This document shows positions 1 through 7,075 of a stretch of DNA of 47,327 bases, piece by piece. The position numbers and the translations under genes are program-made. Numbering within the stretch: position 1 is the first letter of the stretch; each line of letters opens with the position of its first letter. The stretch lies in assembly GCF_014644555.1 (NCBI RefSeq), contig NZ_BMKX01000015.1:1-47327 (forward strand). The letters are read 5' to 3'. This DNA comes from Glutamicibacter ardleyensis (GTDB lineage Bacteria > Actinomycetota > Actinomycetes > Actinomycetales > Micrococcaceae). Under the pieces are notes generated by a model, which made no database searches, was not told the DNA's origin, and was given only the letters and a program-made list of their open reading frames with translations.

Positions 1-1
1 T

Positions 2-54
2 TGAAAAGCTCCCCAGATGTGGTTACTGATTTCTCAGTCCAACATTTGGGGAGC
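2..54 (-). terminator. Rho-independent terminator after the lysis genes
   Basis: Read on the minus strand, GCTCCCCAAATGT pairs with ACATCTGGGGAGC (13 bp, one wobble). An inner ACTGA-GAAA-TCAGT hairpin sits within the loop, and TTTT follows the outer stem. It lies just downstream of the holin-like gene, so it probably ends the late leftward transcript. Confidence 0.75.
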
Positions 55-82
55 AGTTCATTTGAGGGTGGGGCGGTTTCGT

Positions 83-325
83 TTACTTCGGCGGGTCTAC
101 GTTGGCTCGTGCCAGAGCACCAGCGATAAGCCCGACGAGGCTGCCGACGATGCCGACCACGACAACGAGCAGTGAGACAAACCCGTTGATCTGGTCAAGG
201 TTGATAATGCCCATCGTGACCAACGTGGTGAGCACCAACGCTGCTAGGACGATGATTGCGGTGTAGAGCTTCTTGCGAGTTGCCGGATCACTCAGCCCGG
301 AACCTTGTGCTTCGTACTTTCCCAT
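83..325 (-). CDS. Holin-like membrane protein (80 aa)
   Basis: A small protein with two strongly hydrophobic segments (about residues 22-42 and 48-70) separated by a short polar turn, a charged N-terminus and a short polar tail. This is the layout of class II holins, which open the membrane to release endolysin. It follows the endolysin gene by 12 nt and is the last gene of the leftward late unit, directly before a terminator. The holin assignment rests on topology and position. No specific family motif was recognised. One of the other two lysis-region membrane proteins could be the true holin. Confidence 0.7.
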   Translation of the reverse strand: MGKYEAQGSGLSDPATRKKLYTAIIVLAALVLTTLVTMGIINLDQINGFVSLLVVVVGIVGSLVGLIAGALARANVDPPK

Positions 326-337
326 GAGGGTTGCCTC

Positions 338-1276
338 CTAGTTGTTGTCGTTTAGCCATCGTTGGATGGCCTTACCGGTTTCCTTTTCAGGCTTGCCGTC
401 CAGGCGCCACTTGCGGGTGTCGTAGTAGACCTTGCCTCGGTGGCCCAGATCGTCGGCCAGCATGCGCTGGAATTCGACCCAGAACCAGTAACCGTCCTTG
501 CCGTCCTTCGCCAGTGGCACACCCTTGGCGACACCCTTAGCGGCGAACGGGGTCTTAACGTAGTAGCCGTTGCGCTGCATCAGCGTCATCGTGTCGGTGA
601 TGGTCAGCTTCTCGAACTTGCCATCCCAGCGTCCGTTCTTCCCGTCCACGACGTTCTCCAGCAGGATCTGCAAGGCGCCGATCTCCCAGGACAGGAAGTT
701 GCCGTTGACCTTCAGGTTGGCGTAGTTGTCCGGGAAGTTCGTGGATCCGTTCGGAACGTTGTCCGGCGACTGGTCCTTGACCTTCGGACGCGACTTCACC
801 GGGACAGGCTTGCCAGTCAGCTTCCCACCAAGCTCGCGTTCCCACAGCGCAATGGTGTCGTCCTTGTCGCGGCCTGCAGCAGACCAGGAGAATTCCACGT
901 GCAGGTGGTCGGTGTGCGGGTTCACGCCGGTGTAGTTGTACCAGCCCTTATTCTTGTACCCACCGGAGAAGATCTTCCGGTTGAAGATGATGCACTGGAT
1001 GCCGAGCTCCTTGGAGTTCAGGCGCAGCTGCTCGGCGAACTCTTCGAAAATCTCGATCTTGTCGTACCAGCGCAGACCGAAGTCCATCGCACGACCTTCA
1101 CCATGCAACGAAGTGGTGCGAGTGGATCCACGGACTGTCCGGCAGTTGTAGATTCCCGAGTTGCGGCCGCCTAGCTCCTTGTACTTGGCGAGGAACCACG
1201 CCATAGCGCCGAGAGCGCCCTCGGCTGGACCCTTGGTGCAGGACTTGGCTCCTGCATATCCGTTGAAGACTGCCAT
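338..1276 (-). CDS. Endolysin, M15-type peptidase with C-terminal wall-binding part (312 aa)
   Basis: Residues 57-65 match S-x-H-x2-G-x-A-x-D, with H58 and D65 as zinc ligands. H124-L-H126 supplies the second histidine motif of the M15 (VanY / L-Ala-D-Glu peptidase-like) family. The enzyme should cut peptidoglycan stem peptides at lysis. After a Pro/Lys-rich linker (about 150-180), residues 185-312 contain two similar halves of the 'LQ-x-LL ... DGK-x-G' kind, ending in an A-I-Q-R-W-L peptidoglycan-binding-like helix, so this part is probably the wall-binding region. It sits between a 44-aa protein and the holin-like gene. No signal peptide is seen, so export would depend on a holin. Confidence 0.88.
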   Translation of the reverse strand: MAVFNGYAGAKSCTKGPAEGALGAMAWFLAKYKELGGRNSGIYNCRTVRGSTRTTSLHGEGRAMDFGLRWYDKIEIFEEFAEQLRLNSKELGIQCIIFNRKIFSGGYKNKGWYNYTGVNPHTDHLHVEFSWSAAGRDKDDTIALWERELGGKLTGKPVPVKSRPKVKDQSPDNVPNGSTNFPDNYANLKVNGNFLSWEIGALQILLENVVDGKNGRWDGKFEKLTITDTMTLMQRNGYYVKTPFAAKGVAKGVPLAKDGKDGYWFWVEFQRMLADDLGHRGKVYYDTRKWRLDGKPEKETGKAIQRWLNDNN

Positions 1277-1278
1277 GG

Positions 1279-1413
1279 TTAGTTGCCTCCTAGTGGCTTG
1301 ATGCCCTTGGCCGGCGCAACGTAGTCCGGGTGCTCCGGGTCGGTGACTTCCTCAGGGTTCGGGTCGTCGTATTCCTCTTGGTCAATTGCTTCTAGCGGGT
1401 CAAGATCAGACAT
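1279..1413 (-). CDS. Small acidic protein of the lysis cassette (44 aa)
   Basis: Begins MSDLDPLEAIDQEEYDD and ends KGIKPLGGN. It is very acidic in the first 30 residues. A good ribosome site (GAAAGGA, 5 nt before ATG) supports translation. It starts just after a minus-strand terminator-like hairpin and ends 2 nt before the endolysin start codon, so it probably shares the endolysin ribosome-binding region. I do not recognise it. Its size, charge and position could suit a small lysis-timing or chaperone-like role, but that is a guess. Confidence 0.65.
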   Translation of the reverse strand: MSDLDPLEAIDQEEYDDPNPEEVTDPEHPDYVAPAKGIKPLGGN

Positions 1414-1431
1414 GGCGTTCCTTTCGAGGGC

Positions 1432-1461
1432 ATAAAAATAACCCTCACCGTTCGGTGAAGG
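1432..1461 (-). terminator. Intrinsic terminator or attenuator before the endolysin operon
   Basis: The minus strand reads CCTTCACC-GAAC-GGTGAGGG (8-bp stem, one wobble) followed by TTATTTTTAT. It separates the tail/membrane-protein genes from the 44-aa gene, endolysin and holin-like gene. It may lower lysis-gene expression relative to structural genes. Confidence 0.7.
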
Positions 1462-1479
1462 CTTGGAGTGTTTGGGGGG

Positions 1480-1890
1480 TTATTCGATATTGACGTGTGG
1501 TCTTGGTGGTGGGTGCTCAGCCTGCCGGTAGTGATCCCACCGGTTAGTTAGGTCATCCCACGCAGCGGTGAACAACCGGACCGCATCACGCAGACTGCGG
1601 ATCGTTCGGTCTTGCTCACGGATATGTGTTTCGAGCGAGTCCACACGGCCAGATAGTTTCGTGCGCTCTTCACGCTCAGCATTCAAGTCCGTACGCAATC
1701 GTGTGTAGTCCTCACGCAGATCATCAGCGATAGCCATCGCCATCTGCTGCGACTTCTCAGCTACGGCAATATCAGCGTCACGCTTCTTCACCGGCGCTTC
1801 TTTACTGAACTGTTTGTATCCCCAATAACCGCCGCCGCCAACTACCCCCAGTAGAGCTACGATGATCGCTATTATTGAGCCTTCACTCAT
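1480..1890 (-). CDS. Membrane-anchored coiled-coil protein (136 aa)
   Basis: The chosen ATG (MSEGS) overlaps the stop of the upstream membrane gene in ATGAGTGA. A longer reading starting 16 codons earlier would overlap that gene more and has no better ribosome site. Residues 4-24 form one transmembrane helix (glycine-rich GVVGGGGYWGY). Residues 30-115 are highly charged heptad-like sequence, and the end is Pro-rich. One N-terminal helix plus a coiled coil resembles DUF2746-type actinophage proteins and inner-membrane spanins. It may assist lysis, but this is inferred from topology only. Confidence 0.65.
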   Translation of the reverse strand: MSEGSIIAIIVALLGVVGGGGYWGYKQFSKEAPVKKRDADIAVAEKSQQMAMAIADDLREDYTRLRTDLNAEREERTKLSGRVDSLETHIREQDRTIRSLRDAVRLFTAAWDDLTNRWDHYRQAEHPPPRPHVNIE

Positions 1891-2365
1891 GGGTATGCTC
1901 CTCAACTTCGCGGAGTGTTCGTCGCACGCTACGTTCAATCATGACAATAGAGATAGCGCGGACAGTGGCACCGATACCGAGGAATAAGGGCACGCCCCAA
2001 GAGAATTGCGACTCAGGGTAATGCCACGAAACACTGATCGCATACGTAGCAAACCCGCCTGCTGCGAGCCACCAGCCGAATTGTTCTAACTTCCAGCCGG
2101 TGGATACGTTGTCGCCAAACCAGTTGAGGCCGGCAAGCGCCATGACACCGCCAGTACCGAGGAAACCAGACACGAGGATGACCACAGGCCACGGCATCCG
2201 GTCCATGCTCTTAGACGGCGTATATTCCGGTGCGATCAATGACAGCACCACGAGCACTCCGAAGAGAACCGCAATCACCGCCACCGTCGTATCCAAAGGG
2301 TGAACCAACAAACGATCCCACCACCTCGGCGGGTTACGTTTGGGCTGAAAAACATGGGTAGGCAT
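1883..2365 (-). CDS. Polytopic membrane protein of the lysis region (160 aa)
   Basis: Four hydrophobic segments are visible, at about residues 26-46, 60-82, 93-111 and 121-143. They are flanked by a basic N-terminus (QPKRNPPRWW) and a charged C-terminal helix (RSVRRTLREVEEHTHE). Similar multi-helix proteins sit in actinophage lysis cassettes. It could be a holin or a lysis regulator working with the neighbouring coiled-coil protein. The two genes overlap by 8 nt, which suggests coupled translation. The function is not established from sequence. Confidence 0.6.
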   Translation of the reverse strand: MPTHVFQPKRNPPRWWDRLLVHPLDTTVAVIAVLFGVLVVLSLIAPEYTPSKSMDRMPWPVVILVSGFLGTGGVMALAGLNWFGDNVSTGWKLEQFGWWLAAGGFATYAISVSWHYPESQFSWGVPLFLGIGATVRAISIVMIERSVRRTLREVEEHTHE

Positions 2366-2404
2366 TGTTACCTCAAATTTTGTGATGGTGCTGTGCGGAT
2401 GGCA

Positions 2405-2423
2405 TAAAAAATGCGCCCCCGCA
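2405..2423 (-). terminator. Possible weak terminator after the tail-fibre genes
   Basis: On the minus strand TGCG-GGGG-CGCA is followed at once by TTTTTTATG. The stem is short, although a shifted GCGC/GCGC pairing is possible. It lies directly after the 41-aa gene. Confidence 0.35.
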
Positions 2424-2431
2424 CAAGCGCT

Positions 2432-2557
2432 TCATCGTTCTTCCGGTGGCTCTGTTTCCTGCTCGACTCCTGCGCAAACCGCGCAGGTTCCTGTAGGGAT
2501 GAACGGGTCAATGTCGATGTGGATGATTTCGCTGTTTTCGTCTAACTCATGCATCAT
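2432..2557 (-). CDS. Small acidic protein with a CxxC pair (41 aa)
   Basis: Starts MMHELDENSEIIHIDIDPF, carries C25-A-V-C28, and ends in a Glu/Pro-rich tail. Its ATG overlaps the stop codon of the upstream collagen-like tail gene (ATGA), the coupling typical of this operon. That overlap is the main reason to believe it. Tiny genes of this kind often follow phage fibre genes. I do not recognise the family. Confidence 0.55.
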   Translation of the reverse strand: MMHELDENSEIIHIDIDPFIPTGTCAVCAGVEQETEPPEER

Positions 2558-3693
2558 GCTGCAACCCCCGGTAATGAACTAGGCCAAGGGTCGCTGGTCG
2601 CGAACGTTGCACTGAGCGTTGCCCCGGCACTTCCAGTCGTGATGAAGTTGACGACATTTCCATAAATACGCGCAGTTGCTGGCGTGCTGCTGGGTCGCGT
2701 ACCCACCAAACCTTCCAAGGCGAATACTGGCCTAAACCCGCTGGGAAGAGTCAAGAACCCCTCTGTTCCAACCCCTCCCGATGCGGGTAACCAGTTTCTG
2801 ACAATTAGGTGGACTAGGTTCCCTTCGCGCCGGAGGTAAACATTCGTTGCTGTTCCCACGGATAGTAGACCCGCAATCTCCCGAAGGCCTGTATCACCGT
2901 AGATCAGCTGGTACCGACTATTGAGGTAGTCCCAAACGGACACGGTGCGACCAGCAGTTTCGGAAACCTGATAGAACTGGTCGGTATTGGATACGCCAGA
3001 CGGGCCGGGGTCTCCCTTTGGGCCCGGAGGACCGGGGACGGTCGAATCCGCACCTGGAGGGCCCGGCACTGTTGAAACAGGCCCCGGAGGACCCGGCACG
3101 GTGGAGTCCGCACCCGGCGCGCCCCTCACATTCCCAGCAATAAACGTGCCACCATTACGGCGCGTCATCTGCAAATCATCACCAACGACCACAGCGCCAG
3201 TGATCGTCTCGTTCACCGCAGCTTCTGCCTGCGGCAAACCATATCCAGGCGACGACGGGACCTGCACGAGAGTAGTGAGATCCTGAGTACTTCCGGACGG
3301 TAACGCGAACGCATGCGATGCGATAGCCGGCTTCACGCCAGCAACCGGGTTGAACGCGTACGTCGCAGTCCACGTCCAATCCGTCACAGATATGTCCGGG
3401 TCATCCGTGGCGATAAGCTTCACGCCCCGATACATTGCTTCGCCAGTGACAGGGTGCGGGGTGGAAAGGTACCCTTCCTCGTCAAAGACACCCACAATAG
3501 GTGCAAAGAGGATCGTTACAGGCGATGGTGACGCGGTTTGGTCTGGTGCGTAAGTAAGTGGTGACGTGAAGGTGACAGTGCCCGATGCTGGGATAGCGTC
3601 AGGTTCCTGCGCAGCATCTGCACCGTCGATGGCAGCGATAACAAACCGCCCGGTAACCATTCCCGTACTCACGTTCAATGGCAAATCTGCCAT
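2554..3693 (-). CDS. Tail fibre / receptor-binding protein with collagen-like segment (379 aa)
   Basis: Residues 1-180 look like beta-rich head domains. Residues 191-233 are a collagen-like Gly-X-Y run built from repeats of GPPGADSTVP. Residues 240-379 form a C-terminal domain beginning after a Q-F-Y-Q-V-S segment. The layout (attachment domain, collagen-like trimeric stalk, beta-rich tip) is usual for siphophage minor tail or receptor-binding proteins. Start: ATG with GAAAGGAG 8 nt upstream. A strong hairpin lies in the gap before it. It is probably at the distal tail and involved in host recognition, but the receptor cannot be told. Confidence 0.75.
   Translation of the reverse strand: MADLPLNVSTGMVTGRFVIAAIDGADAAQEPDAIPASGTVTFTSPLTYAPDQTASPSPVTILFAPIVGVFDEEGYLSTPHPVTGEAMYRGVKLIATDDPDISVTDWTWTATYAFNPVAGVKPAIASHAFALPSGSTQDLTTLVQVPSSPGYGLPQAEAAVNETITGAVVVGDDLQMTRRNGGTFIAGNVRGAPGADSTVPGPPGPVSTVPGPPGADSTVPGPPGPKGDPGPSGVSNTDQFYQVSETAGRTVSVWDYLNSRYQLIYGDTGLREIAGLLSVGTATNVYLRREGNLVHLIVRNWLPASGGVGTEGFLTLPSGFRPVFALEGLVGTRPSSTPATARIYGNVVNFITTGSAGATLSATFATSDPWPSSLPGVAA
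2995..3123 (-). repeat. Collagen-like Gly-X-Y coding repeat
   Basis: Encodes about 43 residues of Gly-X-Y triplets in which a 10-residue unit (GPPG[A/P][D/V]STVP) recurs. The DNA is correspondingly repetitive and could expand or contract by slippage. Confidence 0.85.
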
Positions 3694-3714
3694 GGGAACT
3701 CCTTTCGGGTACGA

Positions 3715-3748
3715 CGAAGGCCCCCACCATGTTTGATGAGGGCCTTCG
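3715..3748 (-). other. Intercistronic hairpin, 9-bp stem
   Basis: CGAAGGCCC and GGGCCTTCG form a perfect stem around a 16-nt loop. No convincing U-run follows on the minus strand (TCGTACCC instead). It lies between the deacetylase-like and collagen-like tail genes, so it is more likely an RNA-processing, stability or pause element than a full terminator. The 13-mer GGGTACGACGAAG overlapping its edge recurs at the 20,834 hairpin. Confidence 0.6.
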
Positions 3749-3759
3749 AAAGTGTTTTG

Positions 3760-5448
3760 TTAGACTGCCAGCAGTTTGGCGTTGCTAGTGTTCGCGTTGA
3801 TGCTCACAGTGAGAGCCGTAGCATCCAGCGGGATGGTTGCGACGTGGCGGAGGTTTAGGGTTCCGCCTGACGGGATTGTGTGAGTTTTAGTTGACTCGCC
3901 AATCTTCGAAGTCACAGTGGCGCCCACGCCGCCGGTCACCGTTGCCGTCAACTCACGGGTAGAACCGGGAAGATTCTGCCGGTATTGCGGAAACGCGAAC
4001 ACCTCGGAGAACGACGATCCCGAATGCGTGGTGAGCGCGTCGTCCCGATACGAACTAGAAACGTCAGCGACACCAAGCCCAGACTTCGTAAGCACAATAA
4101 TATTACCCGCGTCACGTTGCGCCACAATGTAATCCAGCACTGCGATGAAGTTCGCGAGCGTCATATTCCCTGCTGTGCCAATGTTGTTTGAGTGCCACAT
4201 CATCACGACACCCTTTTTCCAGTCGCGTGCCCGATCCACAAGTTCTTGACAGCGCGCCGTGTCATAAGTATCCACGCTGTAATGGATCTGCCCATCGCGT
4301 AGCACGCCGTCCAATGGCCGGTAGTAGCTGTCCGCAAAATAGCCAGATGACAATGCGTGATGCCCCGCAATGAGCCGGCCAGCGTACGTGTCCGACCAGT
4401 TACTGACAGCCGTAGAAGGAAGGTGCCCGTCATAGGACATTGCCGGACCGCCCGGAGGCGCGAAGCAATCAATCGGCACTCTCGGCATCATCGTGCGGAG
4501 GTCTTCAAGACCGCCAATGACGTTCGCATAGATCGCACTATCCCCGGCAGCATCAGCATGATCACGGCCGTGATTCCACACCTCGCCGCCAGACTCGATG
4601 CTATACGTCTGCATGATAGGGAACTCGGAAGCGCTAATATTCACGCCAGCCACTGACTTGGAAGTAGTAACCCGAGTGAAAGGAAGGTTGCGCGCCTTTA
4701 GCAACGGGAGAACAGTAGTTCGGAACTCGACGGCAGCATCGTCGAACCGTAAAGCGATAACGCCCTTACCGTTCGTTCCAATCCGCCCACCCTTACGAGC
4801 AGTTAGCGCCCCAGTAAGCAGCTCATGGCGTACTGGCCCAGCATCACTACCGCCTGAGCCGCCTGAACCTCCCCCATCCGGCTCCCAAGGTTGAATGACA
4901 CCGCCAAGAGTACGCTGACGCTTATAACGCAACGATGGTTGCGCGCCGTCCTCTATCGACTCAAAGTAATGAATTCTCGCCGTGCCAAGAGCCTTGCTAG
5001 TGAAGAACCCTGGACGCTCACGAGGCAACCCAAGATCGCGAGCAATCACCACGTTAGTCACAGGGCGAGATACGTTCTCTAGCGCCCACAAATCATCGGT
5101 CCCCAAAAGCGGCGAAGGGTCCCAAGAAATATGATTTGCTAATTCAGTCCAAGAAGAAGTCACGCCGTTGATTCTATGCTGAATAAATTTGCGTGTCTTA
5201 GCCGTCTCAGCTTCGATACTAATAAATTCGTGATCACGTGCACCAGACGAACCTACAGGGTGAACGATCAGCGTACCCGGACGTGCACGAGGCAAGCCCA
5301 AAGACGTAGCCACAGCAGTGCTAACCACAGGGTGCGCACCCACAGGAAGGTTATTCACGGCGACAGTACCGTCTAGGCCACCAGGACCGCTCCAATAAGC
5401 TGTCGCACCAGCTGGCCCACGAAGGTTAGCTAAAACTATCCAAGCCAT
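3760..5448 (-). CDS. Tail protein: two knob-like domains fused to a polysaccharide-deacetylase domain (562 aa)
   Basis: Residues 25-105 and 115-190 are two related modules sharing L-G-L-P-R-x-R-P-G, like pyocin-knob fibre domains. A Gly/Ser linker (191-202) leads to a NodB-like domain: R-F-D236-D237 (motif 1), H293-x3-H297 (motif 2), F-A-P-P-G-G at 329-334 (motif 3), and H419 in MMWHS (motif 5). All three expected metal ligands (Asp, His, His) are present, so it could deacetylate or otherwise modify host surface glycans during adsorption. Residues 470-562 form a beta-rich C-terminal domain. It directly follows the 165-aa tail gene (TAAATG). Catalytic activity is inferred. Confidence 0.78.
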   Translation of the reverse strand: MAWIVLANLRGPAGATAYWSGPGGLDGTVAVNNLPVGAHPVVSTAVATSLGLPRARPGTLIVHPVGSSGARDHEFISIEAETAKTRKFIQHRINGVTSSWTELANHISWDPSPLLGTDDLWALENVSRPVTNVVIARDLGLPRERPGFFTSKALGTARIHYFESIEDGAQPSLRYKRQRTLGGVIQPWEPDGGGSGGSGGSDAGPVRHELLTGALTARKGGRIGTNGKGVIALRFDDAAVEFRTTVLPLLKARNLPFTRVTTSKSVAGVNISASEFPIMQTYSIESGGEVWNHGRDHADAAGDSAIYANVIGGLEDLRTMMPRVPIDCFAPPGGPAMSYDGHLPSTAVSNWSDTYAGRLIAGHHALSSGYFADSYYRPLDGVLRDGQIHYSVDTYDTARCQELVDRARDWKKGVVMMWHSNNIGTAGNMTLANFIAVLDYIVAQRDAGNIIVLTKSGLGVADVSSSYRDDALTTHSGSSFSEVFAFPQYRQNLPGSTRELTATVTGGVGATVTSKIGESTKTHTIPSGGTLNLRHVATIPLDATALTVSINANTSNAKLLAV

Positions 5449-5946
5449 TTATTGCCACTCCTTCAAAAGTCCTGTATTACGTGCGTCGTAGGGGTCGGGG
5501 TTTGCGCCTGGCTCTTGCTCAAGCCAGAGCATGAATTTCCGTGGGTTTTCCGGTGCCGTCTGGGATACCCAAACAATGCGACCGTTCGAACCGCCAGCGG
5601 TACCGTCCGGGCCTGTAACGAGCTCACCGAAGTTCCCGCCAGCCGAGGGCACTTGAAGCCGCCAATCCGGGAAATCAATCAGCCCGGAACCGTGCTGTTT
5701 ACTCAGCCAGCGAACCTGCACGTTATACCAGCCGACGTTCACCATCGAATCCGTGACAGCAAGGTTCACTGTAAAACTTCCATCAGAAGCAGGCTTCACC
5801 ACGGCCGGTTCGGTAGGGATGACCCGCCCAGCAGACGAACCAACCGAATAAGTATTTAGTGCGTTGAGCTGGAAAATAATCTCAACCTCACGATTGGCCA
5901 TGCTCTGCGCCGTAAGATCCAAGATGGAACCAGTAACTACTGCCAT
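5449..5946 (-). CDS. Minor tail protein (165 aa)
   Basis: A beta-rich protein beginning MAVVTGSILDLTAQSMANRE, a pattern seen in small baseplate or tail-tip proteins whose Ig-like N-terminal domain (residues 1-105) docks on the tail. The C-terminal part (G-P-D-G-T-A-G-G-S-N-G then a Trp-rich end) could link to the fibre encoded next. Start: ATG with AAGGAGG 5 nt upstream. It touches the following deacetylase-like gene with no gap, which suggests the two are made and assembled together. Confidence 0.6.
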   Translation of the reverse strand: MAVVTGSILDLTAQSMANREVEIIFQLNALNTYSVGSSAGRVIPTEPAVVKPASDGSFTVNLAVTDSMVNVGWYNVQVRWLSKQHGSGLIDFPDWRLQVPSAGGNFGELVTGPDGTAGGSNGRIVWVSQTAPENPRKFMLWLEQEPGANPDPYDARNTGLLKEWQ

Positions 5947-5970
5947 GCCGCCTCCTTGTTAAATGCGAAA

Positions 5971-5991
5971 CCCACCGTGTTATTCGGTGGG
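5971..5991 (-). terminator. Hairpin over the stop codon of the 58-aa gene
   Basis: CCCACCG and CGGTGGG pair around a 7-nt loop that contains the stop codon of the upstream gene. TTTCGCATTT follows on the minus strand. It could be a weak terminator or attenuator. Confidence 0.45.
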
Positions 5992-6156
5992 TTCAAGTTG
6001 TGTTTCAAGTTCTTTATTGCGCTCAACCAACAGTTGGTTCTTCGCGAGAGCCTCGGCGTACTTCAAGTGAAGTTCTGCCAAATCTTTTTGGTATATCGCC
6101 AGCATCCGTTGATGGATCAGCAACTTATTATGATTTTCAATCTGAATTTCTTCCAC
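5980..6156 (-). CDS. Short coiled-coil protein (58 aa)
   Basis: The start is taken as GTG at 6156, because GGAGG lies 6 nt upstream and follows the stop of the fibre gene. A longer in-frame ATG would sit inside that gene without a ribosome site. The whole protein is one charged amphipathic helix (residues 3-55; L-A-E-L-H-L-K-Y-A-E-A-L-A-K-N-Q-L). A small helical protein between fibre genes could be a trimerisation aid or fibre chaperone. I do not recognise it. Confidence 0.6.
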   Translation of the reverse strand: MEEIQIENHNKLLIHQRMLAIYQKDLAELHLKYAEALAKNQLLVERNKELETQLEPTE

Positions 6157-6166
6157 GCCATGCCTC

Positions 6167-7057
6167 CTAGGCCGCTGCCGGATCAAACGTTGACTTGTAC
6201 AAGTACCCCGTACCAGATATGTGCACGTTCGGTTTGTTAGCTGTCGTAGGTATACCGGTAAGTTGAACCTGCACTCCAGTGAAAAGTACCGAGTTGCCCA
6301 CAGTCAGCTTTCCGGAAACATCAAGCGAACCAGTGAGAGAAGCAGTTGAACCGATAGACATGAACGTTGTTCCAGAGCTCTGCATGAACCAGTCGCCAGC
6401 CGAGTCGATACCCATCACCGTGGACCCGACTTGGAACTGTGCAGCGTTCAAACTGGCCCGAATTTCCGCACCTGAACCAGCGCCAATCATGCGAACAACG
6501 CCACCGACGGACGTGACTTTCGAACCGTCCTGAAACAGGATCGAACCACCATCAGCAGATGGGGTAAGTGTCATGTTTGTGCCCACGTTGATCTCGCCAG
6601 AGTTCGTCACGTTCAAATCGTTGTTCAGCGTGGTCACACCGTCAATATCGAGCGTTCCCGAAATCGTGGTGGGACCGTCAACCGCGAGTAAACCTGTGAT
6701 CGTCGTGTCGCCAGTAATGATTAGTAGACCAGTGATCGACGTGTCACCGTTGATCGTGAGCACACCGTCAAGCGTTGTAGGACCGGTAACGTCCAGCGAA
6801 CCAGATATTTCGGTAGGGCCGGTCAGATTGTTATCGCCAGACAGGTTGTTCGTGCCGTCCAGGTTGTTCGTGCCGGAACCGTTGAATGTGCCTGTTACGT
6901 CGAGCAAGCCCTCGATAACAACGGTGGAACCGTTCAGCCAACGAGTTGAACCACGCTCCACCGCCGTCCGCGACAACGGAGTCTGCACGGCGAGCGCGCC
7001 TTGGTTCCTGACGAACTTCTTGAAGCTACCTGAGTTGAGGTTGGGCTTGCGTGCCAT
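6167..7057 (-). CDS. Repeat-stalk tail fibre protein (296 aa)
   Basis: Residues 1-45 form a basic N-terminal anchor. Residues 62-79 are three 6-residue units (G-[T/D]-N-N-L-x). Residues 80-151 are six 12-residue units of the type G-P-T-T-I-S-G-x-L-D-I-D. Residues 152-296 form a beta-rich C-terminal part. The regular 12-mer with Gly and Asp/Asn turns predicts a beta-helix or triple-beta stalk, as in long fibres. It precedes the 58-aa coiled-coil gene by 11 nt. It is probably a side or tip fibre used in adsorption, and the receptor is unknown. Confidence 0.72.
   Translation of the reverse strand: MARKPNLNSGSFKKFVRNQGALAVQTPLSRTAVERGSTRWLNGSTVVIEGLLDVTGTFNGSGTNNLDGTNNLSGDNNLTGPTEISGSLDVTGPTTLDGVLTINGDTSITGLLIITGDTTITGLLAVDGPTTISGTLDIDGVTTLNNDLNVTNSGEINVGTNMTLTPSADGGSILFQDGSKVTSVGGVVRMIGAGSGAEIRASLNAAQFQVGSTVMGIDSAGDWFMQSSGTTFMSIGSTASLTGSLDVSGKLTVGNSVLFTGVQVQLTGIPTTANKPNVHISGTGYLYKSTFDPAAA
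6605..6874 (-). repeat. Coding tandem repeats: 3 x 18 bp then 6 x 36 bp
   Basis: Positions 6821-6874 encode three 6-residue units (GTNNLD, GTNNLS, GDNNLT). Positions 6605-6820 encode six 12-residue units (GPTEISGSLDVT to GVTTLNNDLNVT). The 12-mer equals two 6-mers, which suggests growth by duplication. Confidence 0.85.
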
Positions 7058-7075
7058 GGGCGGTCACCTCACTTT

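Noticed and set aside
1-60. Left attachment site of the prophage at the window start
   Set aside because: The sequence is the terminator of the lysis unit and does not match the tRNA-Arg 3' half.
362-1174. 270-aa plus-strand frame opposite the endolysin gene
   Set aside because: Antisense shadow of the endolysin, with Val/Leu/Arg-rich low-complexity sequence and no upstream ribosome site.
2987-3286. Collagen-like plus-strand frame rich in PGGPG
   Set aside because: It is the antisense of the collagen-like coding segment on the minus strand. No ribosome site or operon on that strand.
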